A DNA stretch of 64,000 nucleotides from Candidatus Pantoea deserta. Its GTDB lineage: Bacteria > Pseudomonadota > Gammaproteobacteria > Enterobacterales > Enterobacteriaceae. This document shows, piece by piece, positions 28,280 through 37,640 of the stretch (within the stretch, counting starts at the first letter, position 1; every line of letters begins with the position of its first letter). The notes beneath the pieces are model-generated. The model did no database searches. It worked only from the letters and a program-made list of their open reading frames with translations, and was not told where the DNA came from. The stretch spans positions 1 through 64,000 of the forward strand of contig NZ_RMVG01000019.1 of assembly GCF_003813865.1 (NCBI RefSeq). The letters run 5' to 3'. The position numbers and the translations under genes are program-made.

Positions 28280-29440
28280 TTAGTTGGCGTTAGCCGCGCG
28301 CATCGCGACCTGCTGTGCCGTTACCGGCATTCCGGGCATAAAGACTTTTTGCAGGCCGTCAATGATTACCCGATCGCCTGACTGCAATCCGCTTTTTACA
28401 ATGCGCAAGCCGTCGGCCAGCGCGCCTGGCTGAATATCGCGGCGCTGCGCTTTGCCGTCTTTGTCCACCACATACACATACTTACGATCCTGATCGGTCA
28501 GGACGGCTTTATCGTCAATCAACAGCGCCTGAAACTCCGCGCTGCCCGGCAGGCGTACGCGGGAGAAGAGACCCGGCGTAAACTGACGCTGCTGGTTATC
28601 GAGCAGGGCGCGCATCCGAATAGTGCCGGTGCTGGCGGCGAGCTGATTGTCGGTAAAATCGACGGTGCCGCGGTGCGGATAGCCCTTTTCACCGGCAAGG
28701 CCGATCTCAACCGGCAGCGAGCCGCGCTGCTGGCCCTGGCGCGCCATAGCCTGATAGTGAAGGAACGTGGTTTCATCGACGTCAAAATAGACATACATGC
28801 GATCCTGCGACACCAGCGTAGTCAGGACGCTGGCGCTGTCACCGGCCGTCACCAGATTACCCGCGGTGATCATGGCGCGGCTGGCGCGTCCGTCGATCGG
28901 CGCGGTCACGCGGGTAAAGTCGAGATTAAGCTGCGCCATATCGACGGCGGCTTCGGCGGCGAGCACGTCGGCCTGCGCCTGGCTGGCGGCGGAGCGGCGC
29001 TGTTCCCACTGCTCGCGCGAAATCGCCTGGGTGCCGATCAGTTTCTCGGTGCGCGCCGACTCGCTGCGCGCCAGCGCGGCCTGGCTGCGCGCGCGCGCCA
29101 GTTCGGCCTTCGCCTGCTCCAGCGCAGCGCGATAGGTGCGGTCGTCGATGGTGAACAGCACCTGGCCTTTTTTCACCTCGTCGCCTTCGCGATAGTTCAC
29201 CGCATCGATATAGCCGGAAACGCGCGGGCGCAGCTGCACGCTCTGCACCGCCTCGATGCGTCCGTTAAAACTGTCCCACTGGCTAACCGGCTTCACCACC
29301 ACATCGGCGACGCTGACCTGAGGCGGCGGCGGCGGGGCGTTTTGCGCCACACCTCTGTCACATCCGCTCAGTATGCTGGTCAGCAGCACCGCGCCCAGAA
29401 GGGTTGAACCCTGACGAACCCACTTCGTTTGTCTGTTCAT
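28280..29440 (-). CDS. oqxA: RND periplasmic adaptor lipoprotein OqxA
   Basis: Membrane-fusion protein that links OqxB to TolC. The 386 residues compare with 391 in Klebsiella OqxA. Residues 1-26 are a lipoprotein signal ending LTSILSGC (lipid-attached Cys27). The barrel-sandwich region WDSFNGRIEAVQSVQLRPRV, the alpha-hairpin EQAKAELARARSQAALARSE, and the lipoyl return strand LNLDFTRVTAPIDGRASRAM follow. The ATG at 29440 gives the signal peptide; 34 more upstream codons are open but unrelated. Divergent from a MarA-type activator, consistent with stress-induced expression. Confidence 0.93.
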   Translation of the reverse strand: MNRQTKWVRQGSTLLGAVLLTSILSGCDRGVAQNAPPPPPQVSVADVVVKPVSQWDSFNGRIEAVQSVQLRPRVSGYIDAVNYREGDEVKKGQVLFTIDDRTYRAALEQAKAELARARSQAALARSESARTEKLIGTQAISREQWEQRRSAASQAQADVLAAEAAVDMAQLNLDFTRVTAPIDGRASRAMITAGNLVTAGDSASVLTTLVSQDRMYVYFDVDETTFLHYQAMARQGQQRGSLPVEIGLAGEKGYPHRGTVDFTDNQLAASTGTIRMRALLDNQQRQFTPGLFSRVRLPGSAEFQALLIDDKAVLTDQDRKYVYVVDKDGKAQRRDIQPGALADGLRIVKSGLQSGDRVIIDGLQKVFMPGMPVTAQQVAMRAANAN

Positions 29441-29749
29441 TTTTATTATTCCGCATAGCGTTAAAAAACAGCCCACAAGCGCGGGCCAATTTTTGCAACT
29501 TTTAAGATTGCAATTTATCGCGAGGAGTGTAGGCTCGTGCATCCGGCAACTGCAAGAATATCTGATACACTTTATGTGCGGTTTTGGCTGAGCGAGACGC
29601 AGACGCAGCGGGAATAAACAATGACCTTACGGCGAGTGCGGCATTTAATGTATCAATTCAACTTGCATTAAATGGCAAAGTCAGTCACCCTTAAAGTGTA
29701 ATTGCAACTGATACTGATACTGTTCGCAACGGCGACGGGAGAGAATGGG
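29441..29749. promoter_or_regulatory. Divergent control region oqxA / MarA-like gene
   Basis: A 309-base gap. CATTTAATG (29642-29650) and CATTAAATG (29666-29674) form a perfect 9-bp inverted repeat with a 15-base spacer, and TACACTTTA (29566-29574) is mirrored by TAAAGTGTA (29692-29700). Both are good operator or promoter-structure candidates. I could not identify a convincing marbox by eye. Confidence 0.55.
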
Positions 29750-30094
29750 ATGATGAGCGACGCATTTATTCACGATCTAATCGACTGGATTGATAACAAT
29801 ATTGAAGCACGTCTGGATCTGGACACCGTATCGGAGCGCGCAGGCTATTCCAAATGGCACCTGCAACGCATGTTTAAAGAGCACACCGGTTATCCGCTGG
29901 GTGAGTACATTCGCATGAAGAAGCTAAAAAAATCAGCGGATCGACTGACCACCACCAATGAACCGATCCTCAACGTCGCGATTTCGCTGGGCTTCGATTC
30001 ACAGCAGTCCTTTAACCGCAGCTTTAAACGTCAGTATGGCGTCGCCCCTGGCGCATGGCGTCGTCACGGCGCGCAGATGCAAGTGATGCAGTGA
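29750..30094 (+). CDS. MarA/SoxS/Rob-family transcriptional activator
   Basis: Stand-alone AraC/XylS DNA-binding protein of about 114 residues (start at 29750 or the next codon). It has both HTH modules: VSERAGYSKWHLQRMFKEHTG (first, with the YSKWHLQRMF block shared with MarA) and ISLGFDSQQSFNRSFKRQYG (second). No effector domain is present, so like MarA and SoxS it would act when its level rises. It lies divergent to oqxA and probably activates the pump, as RarA does for oqxAB in Klebsiella. The name rarA is not assigned because the sequence is about equally close to MarA, SoxS and TetD. Confidence 0.85.
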   Translation: MMSDAFIHDLIDWIDNNIEARLDLDTVSERAGYSKWHLQRMFKEHTGYPLGEYIRMKKLKKSADRLTTTNEPILNVAISLGFDSQQSFNRSFKRQYGVAPGAWRRHGAQMQVMQ

Positions 30095-30180
30095 TCCCCG
30101 CAGGGCCAGCTATGCTGGCCCGCGCTGTATCTGCCCGATAAAGCTGGTATCATCAGCGTCCTGTTGTCTGGGATGCCATC

Positions 30181-30615
30181 ATGTCGAAAAAACTCTGGAT
30201 TGCACTGATCATCGTGCTTGCGGCCGCCTGGGCCGGAATTAAACCCCATCTGAACCCTCAACCTTCGTCCGACGCCAGCGATATCCGTTCGTTAACCGAT
30301 GCGCGTGCCGTGACGCGTTATCTGCTGCAAAATCAGCAATTGCCCTCTTATTACATCAGCAAAAACGACGCGCGCCGCCGCGGCTGGGACCCGGCCAAAG
30401 GCAATCTGTGCGACGTGTTGCCGGGCAAGGCGATTGGCGGCGATCGGTTTGGCAACCGTGAGAAGCGCCTGCCGCAGCGCAGCGGACGCTTGTGGTATGA
30501 GGCGGACGTTAACTATCGCTGCGGCCACCGCGAGGCCGATCGGCTGGTCTACTCCTCGGACGGGCTGGTCTATATCACCACCGATCACTACCGCAGCTTT
30601 AAGCAGGTGCCCTGA
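30181..30615 (+). CDS. Barnase-family ribonuclease, N-terminally anchored or secreted
   Basis: 144-residue guanyl-specific ribonuclease. Residues 4-20 form a hydrophobic signal or anchor. The C-terminal half follows Bacillus barnase closely: SGRLWYEADVNYRCG, ADRLVYSSDGLVYITTDHYR. The three catalytic residues of barnase (Glu73, Arg87, His102) correspond to Glu108, Arg121 and His136 here, all present. An extra Cys77/Cys114 pair could form a disulfide outside the cytosol. The next gene, 2 bases downstream, is the barstar-type inhibitor, so the pair is a nuclease/inhibitor cassette. The role could be nutrient RNA cleavage or competition; no export system for delivery to other cells is adjacent. 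Confidence 0.9.
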   Translation: MSKKLWIALIIVLAAAWAGIKPHLNPQPSSDASDIRSLTDARAVTRYLLQNQQLPSYYISKNDARRRGWDPAKGNLCDVLPGKAIGGDRFGNREKRLPQRSGRLWYEADVNYRCGHREADRLVYSSDGLVYITTDHYRSFKQVP

Positions 30616-30617
30616 TC

Positions 30618-30887
30618 ATGCTGACGATTACGCTTGATTTTCACCGTCTGACGGATCGCCACGCGCTCTATCAGACGCTGGCGCAGCAGAGTCACTGCCC
30701 GTTTGCCTTCGGCAATAACCTGGATGCGCTGTGGGACTGGCTGACCGGCGGCATGGCGCTGCCGGCGCGCATCCGTCTGCGTCATGCGGCAGAGCTGCAT
30801 AACAGCGACGAATTTGGCGCCGTGCTGGCGCTGCTGGAAGAGGCGGCGCAGGCGCTGGAGGGCGACCTGCGCCTGACGTGGGATTAG
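30618..30887 (+). CDS. Barstar-family ribonuclease inhibitor
   Basis: 89-residue cytosolic inhibitor. The barstar family core FGNNLDALWDWLTGGM (about residues 31-46) and the acidic patch expected to plug the RNase active site (ELHNSDEFGAVLALLEEAAQ) are present. It starts 2 bases after the barnase stop in the same operon, so it protects the producing cell. Similar to E. coli YhcO. The 3' end overlaps the converging srfC stop by 3 bases, so there is no terminator between them. Confidence 0.9.
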   Translation: MLTITLDFHRLTDRHALYQTLAQQSHCPFAFGNNLDALWDWLTGGMALPARIRLRHAAELHNSDEFGAVLALLEEAAQALEGDLRLTWD

Positions 30888-33259
30888 CTGCGCAGCGGGG
30901 CCAGGATAAGCGCTAACGCGTCACGCGCGGCCGGCGCGACATCACGACCGCCGGCGTACCCGTTGTTCTCCAGGATCAGGCTATTCAGCCCGACCAGCCA
31001 GTCATAAATGTAGTAGGCCGTATGATTTGCGGGCGCGGCGGAGAGGCGCGTCAGGCGTTTTCCGCTGGAGAAGTTGACGCTCGGCGCAGGAGGCCGCGCG
31101 AAAATCGGCTGACCGCGATTGACGCGGCTCGGCGGCCGTTCGGCCTCATCACGCTGTAAAAAGCCCAGCCAGGCGACAAAATCCCCCAGCACCGTCATCG
31201 CGCGGGAAACCTGACGGTCGGCGCGGGACGCGTGGGTGACGGACTGAACGTCCGGCTCGTGCAGCGCCTGCTCCAGCTTAGCCAGCATATCCAGACGGAA
31301 GCTGGCCGCGATCAGCTCCTCGACCAGCCACTCCAGCGTGGCGCGATCCACATTCAGCAACGTCAGCAGGCTGCGGTTTTCCGGCAGCTCGCGCAGATGA
31401 TCGAGCCACAGCGCCATCACCTGGCGCGCAAAGCTCTGGCCTGCGGCGCTGACGTGATGCTGTACGCTGGCCGGCTCGGTCAGCGGCGCGTCGCTAAACA
31501 GATCGAACTCAAAGCCGACGCCGAAATGCTGTGCGGGGGCGTCCGCGTGGCGGGCAGTCATGGCCGCCGGCGCGTCGTGCTGGCTGAGCCAGAGCTGACG
31601 CAGCGCGTCACGCGGCGGCTGCAAACGCTCCAGCAGTTCGCCGTGCAGGCCTGTGCGGTGTTGCAGACACTTCAGCAGCGAGTCGGCGATATTTTGCTTG
31701 CGGGCAGCCTGCTCGTCGCTGGCCTGGGCCTCGGTCCAGGGCAGCAGTCGACGCTCCAGCACGCTGTGCTGCAAGGCGCGCAGCTCGCCGACCAGCCGCT
31801 CGCGGCGCGCATCCGGCTGCATCTCTTCCTGAAGCCATTCCGCCATGCGATCCACCCCGGCGCGATCGAGCGCCAGCATCGATCCCCAGCGCTGGCCGGG
31901 CTGACCTATCTGGCGCTGCACGGCTTCATCCACGTTGATCTGCTGATGGCGCGCATCGTAGGGGGTAATGGCCCAGATCAGACGCGGTTTTTCGCCGTTT
32001 TCCCGCACCGGCTGATGCAGCTGCCACTCGCGCAGCGCGCGGCTGGCGACATCGGCGTCCTGACGCTGGCTGGCGGCGGTACAGATCAGCATTAAATCGA
32101 TGCCCTGGCGCGCGGCGTACAGGCCGGGGAGCAGGGCGCGTTTCTGCTCCAGCAGCAGCGCGCGCAGCGGATCCTGCTGCTCCAGCCGCTGACGATCCTC
32201 CTGCGCCACCGCCTCGACGGGCGCGCCCGGCGCGGGCAAATCCAGCATATCGGCATCGTCGTACAGGGCGGTGCGTGGCGTCGAGCTGAGCGGGATCACC
32301 AGCTCCAGCGTCAGCAGCGCCAGCCAGCCGAGCGGCACTGTCTGAGGCTTGCCGATGCGGTTGCCGTTAAGGGGACACACTTCCACCAGCAGCTGGCGAT
32401 CCTGCTCGCTGGCGGGCGCAATCAGCTGTTCACTGGGCAGCTGCGCGTCATCGACCAGCAGGCTGAGCGGCGCCAGCACGCGGCTGGCGCTGCGCAGCTG
32501 ATGGCGCAGATGCAGCAGATGACGCAGCACGTCGCTCAGCTCCGGCTGCGCGGGCCACAGCAGGGCAAACAGCTGCACCCGATCGTCTACGCTGAGCGCG
32601 GGCGCCAGTTCCACCGCCTGCGGCCAGAAGTGGCGGTCAAGGCGTGAATCATGGCCGTGATGGCGGCGGCTCCAGGCCCACAGCGTAACCAGCGCATCGC
32701 TGTCGAGACCGCCGGCCGGGGTAGCGAGCCGCTGGCGCTGCAAACGTTGCAGCTGCTGGTCAAGCTGCGCGCTTTCCGGCTGGGAACCCGCGATGCGACA
32801 GCTCAGCACCAGGCGCAAAATTTCGACCTCGCTCAACAGCACCAGCTCAACCGGCCACTGCCCGGACAGCGGTTCACGCTGATGGGCGTAGCGGGTCGCC
32901 GTGGCGAAATCGAGATTGCCGGGGTTGATATGCTGAAACAGATTGAGGGTTTTCTCGCCGAGGCGCGTCAGCATCTGGCCCTGCGCATCGGCGACCATTT
33001 CGCTCAGCAGCCAGGCTTTGCCCGCCTGCGACTGGCCGAACAGCGCCAGGGTGACCGGACGCGCGACCTGGTGCGCCAGCGCATCGCTCTGCGCGCGGGC
33101 GCGGCGCAGCTGACGGGTAACGGTTTCCGCCTCCAGCGCCAGGCGAGGAGACGCGGCGCGATGATCGTCAATCCAGTTAAGGCTGGCGTTTAGTGCGTCC
33201 TGCAACAGAGCAAGACGTTTTGCCAGCGTCTGCGGCTGGCGCGGTTTTACAGTTCTCAT
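30884..33259 (-). CDS. srfC: SrfC-family protein with P-loop-like N-terminus
   Basis: 791 residues, third gene of srfABC, a conserved operon first named in Salmonella as SsrB-regulated. Residues 71-90 contain LALFGQSQAGKAWLLSEM, a Walker A-like GxxxxGK loop in which the usual Ser/Thr is Ala82. Later helical segments are rich in Leu and Gln, and the middle contains PRLIWAITPYDARH. This looks like a large dynamin- or GTPase-like fold with a degenerate loop (inference). No signal peptide. The ATG overlaps the srfB stop by 4 bases, so the genes are coupled. The biochemical function is not established; the group has been proposed to act as a virulence factor or toxin complex. Confidence 0.85.
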   Translation of the reverse strand: MRTVKPRQPQTLAKRLALLQDALNASLNWIDDHRAASPRLALEAETVTRQLRRARAQSDALAHQVARPVTLALFGQSQAGKAWLLSEMVADAQGQMLTRLGEKTLNLFQHINPGNLDFATATRYAHQREPLSGQWPVELVLLSEVEILRLVLSCRIAGSQPESAQLDQQLQRLQRQRLATPAGGLDSDALVTLWAWSRRHHGHDSRLDRHFWPQAVELAPALSVDDRVQLFALLWPAQPELSDVLRHLLHLRHQLRSASRVLAPLSLLVDDAQLPSEQLIAPASEQDRQLLVEVCPLNGNRIGKPQTVPLGWLALLTLELVIPLSSTPRTALYDDADMLDLPAPGAPVEAVAQEDRQRLEQQDPLRALLLEQKRALLPGLYAARQGIDLMLICTAASQRQDADVASRALREWQLHQPVRENGEKPRLIWAITPYDARHQQINVDEAVQRQIGQPGQRWGSMLALDRAGVDRMAEWLQEEMQPDARRERLVGELRALQHSVLERRLLPWTEAQASDEQAARKQNIADSLLKCLQHRTGLHGELLERLQPPRDALRQLWLSQHDAPAAMTARHADAPAQHFGVGFEFDLFSDAPLTEPASVQHHVSAAGQSFARQVMALWLDHLRELPENRSLLTLLNVDRATLEWLVEELIAASFRLDMLAKLEQALHEPDVQSVTHASRADRQVSRAMTVLGDFVAWLGFLQRDEAERPPSRVNRGQPIFARPPAPSVNFSSGKRLTRLSAAPANHTAYYIYDWLVGLNSLILENNGYAGGRDVAPAARDALALILAPLRS

Positions 33260-36219
33260 CGTTTACACAGGCTTCCGCTGTCGATCCAGTACTGGGCGTT
33301 GGCGTTGCCCGTCGGTGAGAGAGTATTCAGCTTCAGGCTCAGCTGCTCCAGCGGCACGCGCGTGCCGTCATCCAGCCGCGCGTCGCTCAGCACCAGCCGC
33401 TCCGGACCGGGCAGCGCCGGGCCAGGCGCGACCGCCAGCTTGACGCGCAGTACGCTCTCTCCGGCGACTTTACGCGCCAGCCGGGCGTCGTTCAGCGTCA
33501 GGCTGTAGAGCGGCGAGGCGGGCCAGCGATCGTTATCCAGCTGACGGAATCCCAGGCAGACATTGCCGCGAATGCGGAAGCTGCTTTTGCGATCCAGCGC
33601 GAAGCCCTGATCGTCGAGATCGATGTCGCTGTAGCAGAGATTATCGTCGGTCAGCGCCTGGTTCTCATCCAGCACGCCAAGATAGCGGATGGTTGAGTAG
33701 GGCTCAAAATCGCCCGCGCGGAACCAGAAGCTGCTGAGGCGCAGGTCCAGCGCCAGCAGGCAGAGCATCGCGCCCACCGCCGCCGTGGATTTCGGGTTAT
33801 CGATGCGGCCATGTTTGTTGAACGGATACCAGTCGCTGGTGTGATAGCCCTCCAGCGAAAGAATGCGGCTGCCCGGCAGCGGTTGCAGATGGCGCACCAG
33901 CGCCTGAATGCCGGGGAAGCGCGACGGGCGTCCGGTCAGCAGCAGCACGTCGCACTGATAAAGCGACACCACTTCGCACATCGAACGCAGCGCCGGAATA
34001 ATCGCCATGCGATGCTGCATAAACTCGGCGTGCAGCTGCGCCAGGCTGACGATCAGCGGCACCGCCAGCAGATCGAAACGGCTTTCGCCGCCCAGCGCGC
34101 GCTGGATTTCACCGTTGATAAACGCCAGCACCGCGTCGGCCGGACGATGCTCAACCAGTTCGCCGAACAGGGCGTTGATTTCGGCATGGCTCTCCAGCGG
34201 GTCCCAGTTCTCGTAGCGCTCCAGCACCGCCTGCGCCAGTGGAATAAACAGCTGTAGCGTGGCCTGCTGGCGCAGCGTGGCCTGGCCATCAAGGCGGCTG
34301 TCGTGTCCGAACAGCTTGTTCAGCAGCGGCTCGGCCAGCGCGAGACCCGCTTTTTGCAGGCTCTGCTGTAGCGCAGGCAGGATCCACAGCTGGATCACGT
34401 CCAGCAGAATATCGTCGCCCGCCACTTTGAATCCTTCACGGAACAGCAGGCGCGGGGTGATCTTGACGTTATTGCCCTGGCCGTCGTCGAGGCGATAGTG
34501 GGTGATGGCCAGATCGGTGGTGCCGCCGCCGATATCGATCGAGGCGATACGCAGACTTTTGCCCGGCACTTCGTCCGCTTCGCGCGGGCGGTCCGGACGC
34601 GCGGTGCTGCTGAAGAAGTCCTGAGCGCGCCCGGCAAAATTAACCTGGGTTTCGTTGAACAGCCAGACCATCTGGCCGCAGGTGGCTTCGTCCCACTCCA
34701 TCTGCACGTCCGGCACCGGCTTGCGGCAGGCGGGCGGCGCATCGGCGCTGAAGGGCGCGTCAGGGGCGTGCCAGCCTTCGGCTTTCCATACCAGCGCGAT
34801 CGCCTCCTGCATGCGACGCCGGAAAATTTCGCGCTCCGGCTTGGGCATCGCCGACGGCAGCGTAAGAATCACGTGGCGCAGCTGACGCGGCGCGTGGCTC
34901 TGCGGCATGCGCTGACGCTGCGCCGCGCTGTTCATCTGCATCAGCGCCTGCGCCAGCAGCTCGCACAGCATAAAGGTCATCAGCGAGCTGCGGCTGTAGT
35001 GCGCCGAGAACACCGGCAGGCGATCCTCCGGCGGCAGGGCGTGCAGCGGCTCGCCTTCATCGTTCAGCAAAAAGGTAAAGGGCGCGGCGTTCGCCTGCGG
35101 TTCGCTGCTGCCGTGCGGCTGGTTGAAACGCCAGCCTGGCTGATAGCGCGCTTCATCCCACAGATAGCGGCGCGGGCTGGAGAGGCCCGTGCTGCCGTCC
35201 AGACCGGCGCGCTGAAGCGCCAGGCGGCTGGCTTCACGCCCCACGCGCGTCAGCGAAGGCCACATAAAGGCGTTTTCGCGGCCGCTCTCCAGCGAAAAGT
35301 TCGCCTTGCCGAAGTGCGCTTGCGCAAACTCCAGGCGGCTGTCGAACAGTTCGTTGTAGACCTGGTGAGGCTGCGACAGATCGCGCAGCTGAAGCTCATA
35401 GGTTTGCTTCAGGCCATTGCTCTCTTCCGGGTGATCTTCTACCAGAATGCCGCAGGTATGCGAGTTGCCGACGTCGAGAATAATGTCCACGTTAACGGCG
35501 GGCGTCTGCTGGGTCGCCGCCTGAAGGTAAATGTCGCTAAGCTGGAGCTGCTCGCCGAGCAGCTCCAGCAGATTGAGGTAGTGCGCCTGATATTCGAACT
35601 CGCGCAGCGCCTGGGCGATAGCCTGCTCGCGGCGATCGTCGACGCGATCGCTAAAGGCTTCGCGCAGCCAGCCGTCAACCCAGGTGTGATCGAGAAATTC
35701 CCCCAGCTCATAGTTGTGCCAGGCGAGGGAAAAGGCGACGCCGTTTTGCGCGTCGGCGGGGTGGAGACCAAGCTGTTCGCCGCCTTGTTCTTCAGGCACG
35801 CAGCGCGTATCAAACGCCAGCGTCACGCGGTGCGTATTGCCTGCCGCATCCGCCTGAGGCAGCGCGGTCAGGCGCAGGCGCGCCCAGTTTTCCGGGCCGC
35901 CGATAAAACGGCGTCCGCTGGCGCAGCGCAGCATCGGCAGCGGCAGCCAGCAGTCGCCCAGCAGCCTCAGGGAGTCGGCCAGCGCCACGTCGGATTCCGG
36001 GCGCACCACTTCCGGCGCGCCGCCGTCCTGCGGATAGAGCAAAAACTTCCCGCTGTTGCCGTCTACGTTCAGACGCAGCAGCGGGCCGTTCGCCGTCTGG
36101 CGCACAAACTGACGGCGCGCCTGTCCGGCGGCGATGCGCAGGCCAAAGTCGAGAAACTGCACGCCGCTGTCTTCGATCAGCGTGATTTTTTGTTTGTCAT
36201 CGATCAGGGGAGCTAACAT
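33256..36219 (-). CDS. srfB: SrfB-family actin/Hsp70-like ATPase
   Basis: 987-residue protein of the SrfB family. It carries the split ATPase core of the actin/Hsp70/ParM superfamily: phosphate-1 motif DVGNSHTCGILV (residues 249-260), phosphate-2 motif DIGGGTTDLAI (562-572) and an adenosine-type motif LLLTGRPSRFPG (759-770). About 240 residues precede the core, with a beta-rich N-terminal part. No membrane segment. It lies between srfA and srfC with a 2-base gap upstream and a 4-base overlap downstream, which implies a stoichiometric complex. Catalytic motifs look intact, so ATP use is likely. Confidence 0.9.
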   Translation of the reverse strand: MLAPLIDDKQKITLIEDSGVQFLDFGLRIAAGQARRQFVRQTANGPLLRLNVDGNSGKFLLYPQDGGAPEVVRPESDVALADSLRLLGDCWLPLPMLRCASGRRFIGGPENWARLRLTALPQADAAGNTHRVTLAFDTRCVPEEQGGEQLGLHPADAQNGVAFSLAWHNYELGEFLDHTWVDGWLREAFSDRVDDRREQAIAQALREFEYQAHYLNLLELLGEQLQLSDIYLQAATQQTPAVNVDIILDVGNSHTCGILVEDHPEESNGLKQTYELQLRDLSQPHQVYNELFDSRLEFAQAHFGKANFSLESGRENAFMWPSLTRVGREASRLALQRAGLDGSTGLSSPRRYLWDEARYQPGWRFNQPHGSSEPQANAAPFTFLLNDEGEPLHALPPEDRLPVFSAHYSRSSLMTFMLCELLAQALMQMNSAAQRQRMPQSHAPRQLRHVILTLPSAMPKPEREIFRRRMQEAIALVWKAEGWHAPDAPFSADAPPACRKPVPDVQMEWDEATCGQMVWLFNETQVNFAGRAQDFFSSTARPDRPREADEVPGKSLRIASIDIGGGTTDLAITHYRLDDGQGNNVKITPRLLFREGFKVAGDDILLDVIQLWILPALQQSLQKAGLALAEPLLNKLFGHDSRLDGQATLRQQATLQLFIPLAQAVLERYENWDPLESHAEINALFGELVEHRPADAVLAFINGEIQRALGGESRFDLLAVPLIVSLAQLHAEFMQHRMAIIPALRSMCEVVSLYQCDVLLLTGRPSRFPGIQALVRHLQPLPGSRILSLEGYHTSDWYPFNKHGRIDNPKSTAAVGAMLCLLALDLRLSSFWFRAGDFEPYSTIRYLGVLDENQALTDDNLCYSDIDLDDQGFALDRKSSFRIRGNVCLGFRQLDNDRWPASPLYSLTLNDARLARKVAGESVLRVKLAVAPGPALPGPERLVLSDARLDDGTRVPLEQLSLKLNTLSPTGNANAQYWIDSGSLCKR

Positions 36220-36221
36220 GG

Positions 36222-37478
36222 TTACTTACTCTCACGCTTAATCGTCATCGGGAAGGATTTTTTATCGCTGAACAGCGCGTCGCACACGGCGACGCCGTCT
36301 CCCGGTTTACATACCAGCTGCGGCATAGGGTAGCGCGAGCCGTCGCTGCATTTTGCGGTGTAGCGGCTGCGAATCGACAGCTGTCCGCTGCCGAGCATGG
36401 CCGCCGTGACCTCGTCGGCGCTACAGCGCAGGCTGTTGCCCTGCGTCACCGTGGCGCTGCCTTTGCCTGCGCTGAGTTCATAGCGCAGCACCGGCGACGC
36501 GCCGCCCGGCAGAGAGTTTTGCATCACCACGCGCCAGCGGCCATCCACCACGCCGATCCTGCCGTTGCGCACATCGTCCATGCTCATCTTCAGCGGTTCC
36601 GCTGTGACGGGCGCGGCGGGCGGCGCGGCAGGGACAGGCGCCTCAGCAGGCGAGGCCACGCTGGCCGGCGTCTGGGGCAGGGTCGCGGCAAGCTTCTGCG
36701 CGGCGATCAGCGCAGCGGGCGGGGCGACAGCCGCAGCGGGCGCCGTTGGCGTCGGCGCGGCAGGCTGCGGCTGATGCAGCCAGAAAGCGCCTGCGGCGGC
36801 CGCCGCCAGCGCGGCTGGCGCCAGATACCACAGGCGAAACGCGCGGCGCGGCGCGGCGGACGCGATTGCAGGCGCTTCGGGTTCAGGTTCAGGCTGCGGT
36901 TCGGGTTCGGCGGCGATAAGCGGCATCTCCAGCGACGGCTCGACGACGACCGGCTCCGGCAGCGGCTCCGGCAGCAGCGTCGGCAGGGGATCTTCCAGCG
37001 TGTCGCGCAGACAGGCGAAGGCGTCGTCGTTCAGGCGCGCCTGCGCATCGACAAAGCCCCAGAAGGTAATAACCGGTTTGCCATCCACCAGATAGACATA
37101 CTGACGATCGGGAAAGTGCAGGCTTTTCGCCAGCAGCGCGCCAAACAGGCGCATCGCGGGATTGTCAGCCTCGCGCGCGCGCGTGCTGATTGCCTGCATC
37201 TCCTGCTGCGTCGCCGTCAGCTCATCCAGCGCCTGACGGCGCTCATAGTCGCTGGCGCTGAGCCAGGATTTGACTTTGCCGCTGAACGGCGCGTACCAGT
37301 CGAGGCGGTCGCCGCGTTCGTTGGGCTGCGGAATAGCCAGGCAGTTTGCCAGCGCGCTCTGACGACGCAGACGCAGGGTTTCCCGTATTTGCAGGGCGGA
37401 TGCGTAGACCGGCTGGCCGTTTTCACCCAGCGCCAGCACGGCGTCGAGAGTGCCGCTGCGCAGAAAAGTTTTTGCCAC
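36222..37478 (-). CDS. srfA: SrfA-family membrane-anchored protein
   Basis: 418 residues, GTG start. The layout is an N-terminal globular domain (about 1-160), an acidic Pro/Glu-rich linker (about 160-205), a single transmembrane helix (LWYLAPAALAAAAAGAFWL, about 214-232), a long Pro/Ala-rich stretch to about 300, and a C-terminal domain with four cysteines (RCSADEV, KCSDGS, VCKPGDGVAVCD) that could form disulfides in the periplasm. It would tether the cytosolic SrfB and SrfC to the inner membrane and expose a sensor or peptidoglycan-facing domain (inference). First gene of srfABC. Confidence 0.85.
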   Translation of the reverse strand: MAKTFLRSGTLDAVLALGENGQPVYASALQIRETLRLRRQSALANCLAIPQPNERGDRLDWYAPFSGKVKSWLSASDYERRQALDELTATQQEMQAISTRAREADNPAMRLFGALLAKSLHFPDRQYVYLVDGKPVITFWGFVDAQARLNDDAFACLRDTLEDPLPTLLPEPLPEPVVVEPSLEMPLIAAEPEPQPEPEPEAPAIASAAPRRAFRLWYLAPAALAAAAAGAFWLHQPQPAAPTPTAPAAAVAPPAALIAAQKLAATLPQTPASVASPAEAPVPAAPPAAPVTAEPLKMSMDDVRNGRIGVVDGRWRVVMQNSLPGGASPVLRYELSAGKGSATVTQGNSLRCSADEVTAAMLGSGQLSIRSRYTAKCSDGSRYPMPQLVCKPGDGVAVCDALFSDKKSFPMTIKRESK

Positions 37479-37640
37479 CTGTAAGGCCCTTATCGGTCGG
37501 ATTCTGAGGCAGAAAATCGTGTGTTATCGGCGATTGGAGTGATATTAGGCGGAGCAAGGGCAAATCAAACGGCGGAAAAAACGGTGATTAAGGGCTTTTT
37601 TCGCGCGCTGCAAAATAAAATCTGCCGCGCGCGCAGAGGA

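Noticed and set aside
34498-36216. Long open frame (over 500 codons) on the plus strand opposite srfB
   Set aside because: It mirrors the GC-rich third positions of srfB, shows no domain or ribosome site, and is Arg/Ala/Gln-rich low-complexity. It is an antisense shadow.
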